NCBI GenBank assembly: GCA_963204845.1
Contig: CAUJIL010000019.1
Coordinates: 1-5,428 of the forward strand
Source: Pseudomonadota bacterium
GTDB taxonomy: Bacteria; Pseudomonadota; Gammaproteobacteria; Pseudomonadales; UBA5518
Direction: 5' to 3'
Length of the DNA stretch: 5,428 bases
Position numbers and translations under genes: made by a program. Under the pieces are notes generated by a model. The model was not told where the DNA came from and made no database searches. It worked only from the letters and a program-made list of their open reading frames with translations. Shown here piece by piece: positions 1 to 5,309 of the stretch (positions within the stretch are counted from its first letter, which is position 1; each line of letters opens with the position of its first letter).

Positions 1-100
1 GCTCGGCGAACTGGCGCGCGAACTCGCGGGCGCGGAGTCGCTGCACGCACATGCGCTCTCGGCCGCTGCGCGGTTGGGCGGGGACGAGGAAAGCGCATGA
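1..100 (+). CDS. hisD: Histidinol dehydrogenase, C-terminal end (partial)
   Basis: This is the last 32 codons of a gene that begins before the window; the first complete codon is at position 2 and the stop is TGA at 98-100. The visible peptide contains LARELAGAESLHAHALSAAA, which resembles the end of HisD proteins, where an alpha helix with an 'AE.L.AHA.A...R' pattern closes the chain. HisD oxidises L-histidinol to L-histidine in two NAD-dependent steps in the cytoplasm. None of its zinc-binding or catalytic residues lie inside the window, so the call rests on this short tail and on its position directly before hisC, the usual order (hisG-hisD-hisC) in many proteobacteria. The stop overlaps the hisC start as ATGA, which implies translational coupling. 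Confidence 0.8.
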   Translation, partial: LGELARELAGAESLHAHALSAAARLGGDEESA

Positions 101-1191
101 GTCGCAACGACACCGATGCCTGGGTCGAACGGCTGGTGCGCGCCGACGTGCGCGCCACCGCGGCCTACCACGTGGCCGATGCCGCCGGGCTGGTGAAGCT
201 CGACGCGATGGAAAACCCGTATCCCTTGCCGCCCGCCGTGCGGGAAGGGCTGGTGCGGCGCCTGGGTTCGGCGGAGCTCAACCGCTACCCGGATCCGCAG
301 GCGCGCGCGCTCACCGCCCGCCTGCGCCAGACCTTCGGCATCGACCCGCGCTGGCAGATCCTGCTCGGCAACGGCTCGGACGAGATCATCCAGATCCTGA
401 TCGCCGCGCTCGCCACGCCGGGGCACGGCGTGCTCGCGCCGGCGCCAAGCTTCGTGATGTTCCGCCTGATCGCCCAGTGGCTGCGGGTGCCGTTCCACGA
501 GGTGGCGCTCACGCCGGATTTCGCGCTCGACGTGCCCGCGATGCTCGAGGCGCTGCGCACGCACCGGCCGCGCGTGGTGTTCCTGGCCTGCCCTAACAAC
601 CCGACCGGCAACCTCTTCGCACCGGAGGCGCTGTGCGCGCTGATCGAGGCGGCCGAGGCGCTGGTGGTCATCGACGAGGCGTACCTGCCGTTCGCCTCGC
701 GTGACCAGGCGGATCTGCTCGCGCGCTATCCGAACGTGCTGGTGATGCGCACGCTGTCGAAGCTGGGGCTGGCCGGGTTGCGTCTCGGCATGCTGTTCGG
801 TGACCCGCGCTGGATCGCCGAGCTCGACAAGCTGCGGCTGCCGTACAACATCGGGACACTGAACCAGCTGGCGGCCGAGGTGGTGCTCGAGCACTACCCG
901 GCGCTGCGCGAGCAGACGGCGATCCTGATCGCCGAACGCGGCCGGCTGTTCGCCGCGCTCGGCGCCGATCCGCGGCTCGTGGTCTGGCCCAGCGAGGCGA
1001 ACTTCCTTCTGATCAGGCTGCGCTCGGCCGGCGCGCGGGCAATACACGAACGCATGCGCGAGCGTGGCGTGCTCGTGAAGTGCCTGGACGGTTCGCATCC
1101 ACTGCTCGCCGGCTGCCTGCGCCTGACCGTGGGCACTCCCGGGGAGAACACACGCATGCTGCAGGCGCTCGACGCGGCGTTGGCAGGTTAG
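97..1191 (+). CDS. hisC: Histidinol-phosphate aminotransferase
   Basis: A 364-residue PLP-dependent class II (fold type I) aminotransferase that transfers an amino group from glutamate to imidazole-acetol phosphate, giving L-histidinol phosphate, in cytoplasmic histidine synthesis. Visible landmarks are LDAMENPYPLP at 35-45 (N-terminal substrate arm), RYPDP at 63-67, GNGSDEII at 91-98 (cofactor phosphate binding), CPNNPTG at 165-171, DEAY at 193-196 (Asp193 to the pyridine nitrogen, Tyr196 to the ring hydroxyl), SKLGLAGLRLG at 221-231 with Lys222 as the Schiff-base lysine and Arg229 near the phosphate, and LRLTVGT at 341-347 with Arg342 as the likely carboxylate anchor. The length is close to E. 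coli HisC (356). The ATG start overlaps the hisD stop by ATGA and has GAGGA at 86-90, six bases upstream, so it is well supported. Other aminotransferases share this fold, but the motif set and hisD context favour HisC. Confidence 0.95.
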   Translation: MSRNDTDAWVERLVRADVRATAAYHVADAAGLVKLDAMENPYPLPPAVREGLVRRLGSAELNRYPDPQARALTARLRQTFGIDPRWQILLGNGSDEIIQILIAALATPGHGVLAPAPSFVMFRLIAQWLRVPFHEVALTPDFALDVPAMLEALRTHRPRVVFLACPNNPTGNLFAPEALCALIEAAEALVVIDEAYLPFASRDQADLLARYPNVLVMRTLSKLGLAGLRLGMLFGDPRWIAELDKLRLPYNIGTLNQLAAEVVLEHYPALREQTAILIAERGRLFAALGADPRLVVWPSEANFLLIRLRSAGARAIHERMRERGVLVKCLDGSHPLLAGCLRLTVGTPGENTRMLQALDAALAG

Positions 1192-1225
1192 CGAGCCGGG
1201 GGCGCGCCGGCCGGGCGCGGCAACA

Positions 1226-1243
1226 CCGGCGCTAGCGCGCCGG
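1226..1243. terminator. GC-rich hairpin between convergent hisC and degS
   Basis: A perfect 7-bp inverted repeat, CCGGCGC at 1226-1232 and GCGCCGG at 1237-1243, encloses the loop TAGC. It includes the TAG stop of the minus-strand protease gene (1234-1232) and lies about 35 bases after the hisC stop. A weaker stem, GCGCC 1204-1208 with GGCGC 1214-1218, sits just before it. The position between two converging genes suits a shared terminator. No T-run follows on either strand, so it may only assist Rho-dependent termination or be a chance structure in GC-rich DNA. Confidence 0.3.
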
Positions 1244-2341
1244 GCGCTGTCCGAGGCGGCCGCGCAGTTCCTCGCTGGCGCCGTCGCGCCATACCGTGAG
1301 CTGGAATTCGTCGCCGGGAGCCATGAGCAGGATGCGGTACATGGCATTGCGTCCCTGGCTGGTCGGGGTTCCGTTCAGCGCAAGCAGGATATCCCCGGGC
1401 TGCACGCCGGCGGTCTGCGCCGGGCTGCCCGGCTCCACATCGCTGACCACCACGCCGGTCTGTGTGCCCTGCGCGGAGTTCACGCGCGCCGGCAGCGGCT
1501 GCACCTCCACGCCGAGCCAGCCGCGCACCACCTGGCCGTGTTCGACGATGTCGCGCAGCGCCTTGATCGCGTAGTCGGCCGGAATCGCCAGCCCGATTCC
1601 CTGCGAGCCGCCGCTGCGCGAGTAGATCGCGGTGTTGATGCCGAGCAGGTCCCCGCGCGCATCGAGCAGCGCCCCGCCGGAGTTGCCTGGATTGATGGCG
1701 GCGTCGGTCTGCAGGTAGTTCTCGTAGGTGTTCAGCTGCAGTCCGTAGCGGCCGGTGGCGCTGATGATCCCTTGCGAGACGCTCTGGCCGAAGCCGTACG
1801 GGTTGCCGATCGCGAGCACTACGTCGCCCGCCTCGGCGGCGTCGGGGTCTCCGACCGTGATCGGCTGCAGGTCGGGCAGGTCGATGTCGAGCACCGCGAG
1901 ATCGGTGTCGGGGTCGCTGCCGATCACCTGCGCCATTGCCTCCCGCCCGTCGGCGAGCAGCACGAGAATCTCGCTGGCGTCGCGAATGACGTGGTTGTTG
2001 GTCAGGATGTAGCCGTCCGGGGTCATGATCACGCCCGAGCCGAGGCTGCGCTGGATGCGTTCGCGTTGCGGCGCCCCGCTGCGCCTGAACAGGCGCTGGA
2101 ACACCGGCTCGTCGAGCAGCGGGTGGTAGGGGCGGCGCACGACCGTGCGCGTATAGACGTTCACCACCGCGGGTGTGGCGCGACGCACGGCGTCGGCGTA
2201 CGAGGCCACGGCGCCGGGCACCGCTTCCTCGGTTTCAGCTGGCGTGATGCGTTCGCGGTAATGCAGCGTCTGGGTGATCAGCAGCGCCGCCAGCAGACCG
2301 GTGGCGACCGGCCACCCCAGTCCCTGCAGGCGTTTCAGCAC
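1232..2341 (-). CDS. degS: Membrane-anchored periplasmic serine protease, DegS/AlgW type (HtrA family)
   Basis: A 369-residue trypsin-like protease with one PDZ domain. In this family, unfolded outer-membrane protein C-termini bind the PDZ domain and switch on cleavage of the anti-sigma factor (RseA or MucA), releasing sigma-E/AlgU. A hydrophobic segment at about 11-25 acts as an uncleaved inner-membrane anchor, putting the rest in the periplasm. The catalytic triad is His117 (TNNHVI), Asp147 (TDLAVL) and Ser221 (GNSGG). Arg198 (ISATGRYGL) and Tyr182 (NPYGFGQ) align with residues that carry the allosteric signal in E. coli DegS. The PDZ domain spans about 276-362, starting near RGWLGVEVQ. The anchor and single PDZ exclude soluble DegP/DegQ. 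The GTG start (2341-2339) has GGAG six bases upstream (2351-2348), and zapG ends 18 bases before it, so the two are probably co-transcribed. The choice between degS and algW is only one of naming: the his-gene neighbour resembles Pseudomonas algW. About 20 extra residues lie between positions 65 and 98 compared with E. coli DegS. Confidence 0.93.
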   Translation of the reverse strand: MLKRLQGLGWPVATGLLAALLITQTLHYRERITPAETEEAVPGAVASYADAVRRATPAVVNVYTRTVVRRPYHPLLDEPVFQRLFRRSGAPQRERIQRSLGSGVIMTPDGYILTNNHVIRDASEILVLLADGREAMAQVIGSDPDTDLAVLDIDLPDLQPITVGDPDAAEAGDVVLAIGNPYGFGQSVSQGIISATGRYGLQLNTYENYLQTDAAINPGNSGGALLDARGDLLGINTAIYSRSGGSQGIGLAIPADYAIKALRDIVEHGQVVRGWLGVEVQPLPARVNSAQGTQTGVVVSDVEPGSPAQTAGVQPGDILLALNGTPTSQGRNAMYRILLMAPGDEFQLTVWRDGASEELRGRLGQRPAR

Positions 2342-2359
2342 GGCGTGCTCCGGCGGCGC

Positions 2360-2812
2360 TCAGGCGCCATGTGCGCGGTCCAGCCCGTACTCCTCGTTCA
2401 GGATGCCGGGGGCGTCCGGGGAACTGCGCGGCGCGTAGTCGAGCGGGGGGTTCACGGCGGTGATGGCCGCCGTGGCCACGCCGGTGGACGTCGGGCCGCC
2501 GAGGCCGGTCAGCAGTGGTGCGCTGCCCGGCTCCGCGGCGTTGCACAGTTCGATGGCACCGCCGGAAAGGTGCTGGTGCAGTTCGCGGTAGTCTTCGGTC
2601 AGCCGGTTGACGCGCTCGGCCGTGCCACGGAAGTGCCCGGTGACGCGCGCACGGTAGTCGTGCAGCGCGAGCTCGCTGTCGTGCAGCCGCCGCTCGAGTT
2701 CGCGCTGGCGCTGTTCGGCCGGGTCGAAGGCGCGCCGCAGCAGCCAGCCGGCGATACATCCGGCGACGAGGCAGCCCAGTGCAGTGATCCAGAAGGCAGC
2801 GGAACTGAACAA
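2360..2812 (-). CDS. zapG: Cell division/envelope protein ZapG (YhcB, DUF1043)
   Basis: A 150-residue small membrane protein. Residues about 6-25 form one transmembrane helix, followed by basic LLRR, then a charged, probably coiled-coil helix at about 32-82 facing the cytoplasm, and a low-complexity Gly/Ala/Thr-rich linker. The core DYRARVTGHFRGTAERVNRL and then EDYRELHQHL match the E. coli YhcB pattern 'YREELVSHFARSAELL...DYRQLYQHM', and the tail motif PPLDYAPRS at 122-130 matches its PRDY motif. YhcB/ZapG is an inner-membrane protein linked in E. coli to coordinating division, rod shape and envelope synthesis; its biochemical role is unclear. The start is TTG at 2812-2810, chosen because GGGAG (2824-2820) lies seven bases upstream and the product then begins just before the membrane helix. 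The frame is open further upstream to 3025, but that part has no family similarity and runs through the promoter. It is divergent from zapE and upstream of degS, as in E. coli. At 150 residues it is slightly longer than E. coli YhcB (132), mainly in the linker. Confidence 0.88.
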   Translation of the reverse strand: MFSSAAFWITALGCLVAGCIAGWLLRRAFDPAEQRQRELERRLHDSELALHDYRARVTGHFRGTAERVNRLTEDYRELHQHLSGGAIELCNAAEPGSAPLLTGLGGPTSTGVATAAITAVNPPLDYAPRSSPDAPGILNEEYGLDRAHGA

Positions 2813-2819
2813 CGTGACG

Positions 2820-2824
2820 CTCCC
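2820..2824 (-). promoter_or_regulatory. Ribosome-binding site deciding the TTG start of zapG
   Basis: On the minus strand GGGAG lies seven bases before TTG (2812-2810). No ATG or GTG in this frame is better placed: the upstream in-frame codons read I-G-S-V-T (ATC GGG AGC GTC ACG), and none of them is a standard start. The TTG start therefore rests on the spacing of this site and on the fit of the encoded N-terminus to the family. Confidence 0.7.
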
Positions 2825-2851
2825 GATGCGATGGCGGTGATAGCGGACCCG

Positions 2852-2857
2852 AGTATA
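2852..2857 (-). promoter_or_regulatory. Candidate -10 box for the zapG-degS unit
   Basis: The minus strand reads TATACT, five of six matches to the sigma-70 -10 consensus TATAAT. It is placed to start RNA at about 2845, giving a leader of about 33 bases before the zapG TTG. No good -35 box is visible at 16-18 bases upstream (TACCTG is a poor match), so an activator or another element may be needed. Confidence 0.45.
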
Positions 2858-2885
2858 GCGACTATGCCCGGCGGCAGGTAGGCGC

Positions 2886-2953
2886 CCTCTGCAGAGGCAG
2901 TCGCGAGAGCCGCGTGGGCCGGTGCGAAGCCTCTGCAGCCGCAGACGCAAGAC
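2886..2953. repeat. Imperfect 24-bp direct repeat with a 12-bp palindrome between zapG and zapE
   Basis: The sequence at 2886-2909 and that at 2930-2953 agree at 20 of 24 positions by eye. Both begin CCTCTGCAG and share CAG, CGC and AGA blocks in register, offset by 44 bases. The first copy starts with the perfect palindrome CCTCTGCAGAGG (2886-2897). A related word, GCAGTCGCGA, occurs at 2897-2906 and again at 3000-3009, beside the candidate zapE promoter. Repeats in a divergent control region could be regulator binding sites, but no known operator is recognised and GC-rich DNA produces such words easily. Confidence 0.4.
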
Positions 2954-2997
2954 GGCGCTCGGCGCGCGCCGGCAAGGTCGAGGTCTTGCGACACCCG

Positions 2998-3026
2998 TTG
3001 CAGTCGCGACGGCGCATCTATACATT
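2998..3026 (+). promoter_or_regulatory. Candidate zapE promoter
   Basis: TTGCAG (2998-3003) and TACATT (3021-3026) are separated by 17 bases; the overlapping TATACA (3019-3024) is an alternative -10 at a 15-base spacing. Transcription would start near 3033, leaving about 37 bases before the zapE ATG. This is one of the few AT-containing patches in the region. The -35 box matches only at TTG, so the promoter is tentative. Confidence 0.4.
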
Positions 3027-3061
3027 GCGCAGCGCTCCGGAACGGGTGATTGCAGCGCAGC

Positions 3062-3067
3062 GGAGGG
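3062..3067 (+). promoter_or_regulatory. Strong but closely spaced ribosome-binding site of zapE
   Basis: GGAGGG precedes ATG 3070. The GGAGG core (3062-3066) leaves only three bases to the start, shorter than the usual five to nine. The strength of the match and the family N-terminus still favour this ATG. GTG 3046 has only a weak GGA behind it. Confidence 0.55.
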
Positions 3068-3069
3068 AT

Positions 3070-4161
3070 ATGGGGCCGGTCGAACGTTATCGCGCCGAAC
3101 TGCAGCGGCCGGGATTCGTGCACGATCCCGCGCAGGAGTGCGCGGTGCACGAGTTGCAGCGCGTTCACGACGAACTCACGGCGGCGCCCGAGGCCGGGTT
3201 GCTCCGGCGGTTGGCCGTGCGCCTGGGCCGCGCCACGCCCGAGCCGGTCACCGGGCTCTATCTGTGGGGCGGCGTCGGGCGCGGCAAGACGCATCTGATG
3301 GACCTGTTCTACGAGGGCATCCCGTTCGGGAACCGGTTGCGCACGCATTTCCACCGTTTCATGCAGCGAGTGCATCGCGAATTGCGCGACTGCGCCGGCG
3401 AGAAGGATCCGCTGCGCCTGATCGGGGCGCGCATCGCGGGCGAGGCGCGGCTGCTGTGCTTCGACGAATTCTTCGTCTCCGACATCACCGACGCGATGCT
3501 GCTCGCGGGACTGTTCGAGGAGTTGTTCGCTCGTGGCGTGACGCTGGTCGCGACCTCGAACGTCGCGCCCGACGACCTCTACCGCGACGGGCTGCAGCGC
3601 GCGCGCTTCCTGCCCGCGATCGCGATGATCAAGCGGCATACCCGCGTGCTGAACGTCGATGGCGGCATCGATCATCGCCTGCGCCTGCTCGAACAGGCCG
3701 AGCTGTACCACTGGCCGCTCGACGAGGCGGCCGAGCACAGCCTGATGCGCAGCCTGGGCAGCCTGGCTCCGGAGAAGCCGGTGGCGGGGCGGGTGATCGA
3801 GGTCGAGGGGCGCCCGATCCGCACCCGCTTCTGCGCCGACGACGTGGTCTGGTTCGATTTCGAGGAGCTGTGCGACGGGCCGCGCAGCCAGAACGACTAC
3901 ATCGAACTCGCGCGCGAGTTCCATGCGGTGCTGGTCGGCGGGGTGCCGGTGTTCACGGCCGAGACGGACGACCAGGCGCGGCGTTTCATCAATCTCGTCG
4001 ACGAGTTCTACGACCGCAACGTGAAGCTCGTGCTGTCGGCCGCAGCGCCGCTCGCCGGACTCTACACCGGCGGGCGTCTCGCCTTCGAGTTCCAGCGCAC
4101 CGTGAGCCGGCTGATGGAGATGCAGTCGCACGATTACCTGGCGCGCGCGCACCGCGCGTGA
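3070..4161 (+). CDS. zapE: Cell division AAA+ ATPase ZapE (YhcM, AFG1-like)
   Basis: A 363-residue P-loop ATPase of the AFG1/LACE1 family, close in length to E. coli ZapE (375). Visible landmarks are LYLWGGVGRGKTHLMDLFY at 63-81 with Walker A G67-T74 (Lys73, Thr74), HFHRFM at 93-98, Walker B LLCFDEFF at 128-135 (Asp132, Glu133), the strongly conserved VSDITDAMLL at 136-145, sensor-1 ATSN (Asn164), LQRARFLPAI at 175-184 with candidate arginine-finger residues Arg177 and Arg179, and the C-terminal block ARRFINLVDEFYDRNVKL at 303-320 followed by FEFQRTVSRLMEMQS. In E. coli, ZapE joins the division ring during constriction and destabilises FtsZ polymers with ATP; mitochondrial relatives act in protein quality control. 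ATG 3070 fits the family start, in which 'ERY...L...GF..D..Q..AV..L' follows almost at once. In-frame GTG 3046 and TTG 3025 are alternatives, and the frame is open from 2914, but that stretch lacks family similarity and overlaps the candidate promoter. It is divergent from zapG and upstream of rplM. Confidence 0.95.
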   Translation: MGPVERYRAELQRPGFVHDPAQECAVHELQRVHDELTAAPEAGLLRRLAVRLGRATPEPVTGLYLWGGVGRGKTHLMDLFYEGIPFGNRLRTHFHRFMQRVHRELRDCAGEKDPLRLIGARIAGEARLLCFDEFFVSDITDAMLLAGLFEELFARGVTLVATSNVAPDDLYRDGLQRARFLPAIAMIKRHTRVLNVDGGIDHRLRLLEQAELYHWPLDEAAEHSLMRSLGSLAPEKPVAGRVIEVEGRPIRTRFCADDVVWFDFEELCDGPRSQNDYIELAREFHAVLVGGVPVFTAETDDQARRFINLVDEFYDRNVKLVLSAAAPLAGLYTGGRLAFEFQRTVSRLMEMQSHDYLARAHRA

Positions 4162-4179
4162 AAATTCCCGCCATCGAAC

Positions 4180-4209
4180 TTGTGGCGGCCGGAGACCGTG
4201 GTGTAAGAT
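4180..4209 (+). promoter_or_regulatory. Candidate promoter of rplM-rpsI
   Basis: TTGTGG (4180-4185) and TAAGAT (4204-4209) are separated by 18 bases in the 89-base gap between zapE and rplM, followed by a C-rich then T-rich stretch. Transcription would start near 4216 and give a leader of about 35 bases. An own promoter is expected for highly expressed ribosomal genes, although read-through from zapE is also possible because no terminator is visible between them. Confidence 0.5.
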
Positions 4210-4222
4210 TCGCCCCCTTTTC

Positions 4223-4243
4223 CGGGCACTTAACCCGTCGAGG
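4223..4243 (+). promoter_or_regulatory. rplM leader: small hairpin next to the ribosome-binding site
   Basis: CGGG (4223-4226) can pair with CCCG (4234-4237) around the seven-base loop CACTTAA. The ribosome-binding site GAGG (4240-4243) follows directly, seven bases before the rplM ATG. L13 is known to repress its own mRNA in E. coli through the leader, so this spot is a reasonable place for such control. The stem is only four base pairs and its role here is inferred. Confidence 0.3.
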
Positions 4244-4250
4244 CTTGCAG

Positions 4251-4679
4251 ATGAAGACATATTCCGCCAAACCCGGCAGCGTCGAGCAGTCGTGGTACGT
4301 CGTCGATGCCAGCGGCAAGACGCTGGGTCGCATGGCCAGCGAGATCGCCTCGCGCCTGCGTGGCAAGCACAAGCCCGAGTTCACGCCGCACACCGACACC
4401 GGCGACTACATCGTCGTGGTCAACGCCGCGAAGGTGCACGTCACGGGTGACAAGGCCCGCTCCAAGATCTACCACCACCACACCGGCTATCCCGGCGGCC
4501 TGAAGTCGATCAGCTTCGAGAAGCTGATGGAGAAGGCACCGGAGCAGGCGATCGAGACGGCGGTCCGCGGCATGCTGCCGAAGAACCCGCTCGGTCGCGC
4601 GATGGCACGTAAACTGAAGGTCTACGCCGGCAGCGAGCATCCGCACGCGGCGCAGCAACCGAAGGCACTCGAGCTCTGA
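4251..4679 (+). CDS. rplM: 50S ribosomal protein L13
   Basis: The product has 142 residues, exactly the length of E. coli L13, and aligns without visible gaps. Conserved blocks are MKTYSAKP at 1-8, WYVVDASGKTLGRMASEIA at 15-33, LRGKHKPEFTPHTDTGDYIV at 36-55, HHHTGYPGG at 75-83 and the signature MLPKNPLGRAMARKLKVYAG at 108-127 followed by EHPHAAQQP. L13 is an early-assembling protein of the large subunit that binds 23S rRNA. The start is ATG 4251 with GAGG (4240-4243) seven bases upstream. The reading frame stays open far upstream through zapE in another frame, but that is only GC-rich read-through and the true N-terminus is unambiguous. The gene is followed after 13 bases by rpsI, the near-universal bacterial pairing, so the two are surely co-transcribed. 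Confidence 0.98.
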   Translation: MKTYSAKPGSVEQSWYVVDASGKTLGRMASEIASRLRGKHKPEFTPHTDTGDYIVVVNAAKVHVTGDKARSKIYHHHTGYPGGLKSISFEKLMEKAPEQAIETAVRGMLPKNPLGRAMARKLKVYAGSEHPHAAQQPKALEL

Positions 4680-4692
4680 CTGGAACGCACAC

Positions 4693-5085
4693 ATGGCAGC
4701 CACGCAGTATTACGGAACCGGACGACGCAAGACCGCCACTGCCCGGGTATTCCTCCGGCAGGGACGCGGCAGCATCTCGATCAACGACCGCTCGCTCGAG
4801 CAGTACTTCGGCCGTGAGGTGGCGCGCATGATCGTGCGCCAGCCGCTCGAACTGGTGGGCATGGGCGAGAAATTCGACGTGCAGGTTTCGGTTGCCGGCG
4901 GCGGCAGCTTCGGTCAGGCCGGCGCGATCCGCCACGGCATCACGCGCGCGCTGATCGAGTACGACGAGACGCTTAAGTCGACGCTGCGCCAGCATGGCTA
5001 CGTGACGCGCGATGCGCGCGAGGTCGAGCGCAAGAAGGTCGGTCTGCGCAAGGCGCGCAAGCGTCCGCAGTACTCCAAGCGCTGA
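4693..5085 (+). CDS. rpsI: 30S ribosomal protein S9
   Basis: The product has 130 residues, the same as E. coli S9, and is collinear with it. Landmarks are QYYGTGRRKTATARVFL at 5-21, RSLEQYFGRE at 33-42, VRQPLELV at 48-55, the family signature GQAGAIRHGITRAL at 74-87, and the basic tail ERKKVGLRKARKRPQYSKR at 112-130. S9 sits in the head of the small subunit; its C-terminal Ser-Lys-Arg tail, intact here, reaches into the P site and touches the anticodon stem of the bound tRNA. The ATG follows rplM by 13 bases and has only a modest ribosome-binding site (GGA at 4682-4684, eight bases upstream), so translation may depend partly on coupling to rplM. A strong hairpin lies about 40 bases downstream. 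Confidence 0.98.
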   Translation: MAATQYYGTGRRKTATARVFLRQGRGSISINDRSLEQYFGREVARMIVRQPLELVGMGEKFDVQVSVAGGGSFGQAGAIRHGITRALIEYDETLKSTLRQHGYVTRDAREVERKKVGLRKARKRPQYSKR

Positions 5086-5123
5086 TCCGGCGCCCCGTCC
5101 GCGTGGCGGGAACCCTCGTTTGC

Positions 5124-5155
5124 AGACGCCCGGTCCGGCGACGGCCCGGGCGTCT
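5124..5155 (+). terminator. Terminator-like hairpin after rplM-rpsI
   Basis: A perfect 10-bp stem pairs AGACGCCCGG (5124-5133) with CCGGGCGTCT (5146-5155). Inside it, after a T-C mismatch, CCG (5135-5137) pairs with CGG (5142-5144) and leaves a GCGA loop of the GNRA type. The tail reads TGCCGTCTGCTTCCC, T-containing but without a clean T-run, so termination may be leaky or partly factor-dependent. The position between rpsI and petA, ahead of a separate promoter, supports the call. Confidence 0.65.
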
Positions 5156-5216
5156 TGCCGTCTGCTTCCCGTGCGCCGGGCGGCAACAACTACCATAGCT
5201 GTGGGCCGTGGATTCC

Positions 5217-5245
5217 TTGTAAGCAGCACGGTTTTTCTTTAGCAT
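5217..5245 (+). promoter_or_regulatory. Candidate petA promoter
   Basis: TTGTAA (5217-5222) and TAGCAT (5240-5245) are separated by 17 bases; each hexamer matches the sigma-70 consensus at four of six positions, and the spacer holds a T-run (5232-5236). It lies in the most AT-rich patch of the window. Transcription would start near 5252, leaving about 58 bases of leader before petA. This is the best promoter candidate seen here. Confidence 0.55.
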
Positions 5246-5260
5246 TCCGCCCGCAAAATT

Positions 5261-5277
5261 CACCGGGTCACACGGTG
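5261..5277 (+). promoter_or_regulatory. Small hairpin in the petA leader
   Basis: CACCG (5261-5265) pairs with CGGTG (5273-5277) around a seven-base loop. It lies just after the predicted transcription start and about 20 bases before the GGAG ribosome-binding site (5296-5299). It could stabilise the 5' end of the bc1 mRNA or be a binding site at DNA level; neither is shown. Confidence 0.25.
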
Positions 5278-5309
5278 TTGCGTCCATCCAGGATCGGAGA
5301 CTTCCCCTC

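Noticed and set aside
51..596. A 181-codon + frame overlapping hisD and hisC
   Set aside because: It is an Arg/Ala-rich frame inside hisC with no family similarity, while hisC itself has all its catalytic motifs.
1538..2881. A 447-codon open frame on the + strand opposite degS and zapG
   Set aside because: It is antisense to two recognised genes, is rich in Val/Arg/Gly/Ala as expected from the reverse of GC-rich codons, and shows no domain or motif. It is a composition shadow.
2813..3069. A possible small RNA or small protein gene in the divergent zapG-zapE gap
   Set aside because: No open frame with a ribosome-binding site and no terminator-like hairpin with a T-run was seen. The palindrome at 2886-2897 is too short to support an RNA gene.
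2599..4260. A 553-codon open frame on the minus strand opposite zapE
   Set aside because: It runs antisense through zapE and into zapG in another frame, with His/Arg/Gln-rich low-information sequence and no recognisable fold. Long antisense frames are expected at this GC content.
2922..4679. A 585-codon + frame that could suggest a fusion protein ending in L13
   Set aside because: The upstream part is zapE read in the wrong frame (Arg/Ala-rich). The L13 part starts cleanly at ATG 4251 with a ribosome-binding site and full family length.
4510..5229. A 239-codon minus-strand frame opposite rplM-rpsI
   Set aside because: It is antisense to two ribosomal protein genes whose identity is certain, and has no plausible start or motifs.
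5086..5309. A possible riboswitch or tRNA between rpsI and petA
   Set aside because: Only a terminator-like hairpin, a promoter candidate and a 5-bp leader hairpin are visible. No cloverleaf or known riboswitch core could be recognised by eye.
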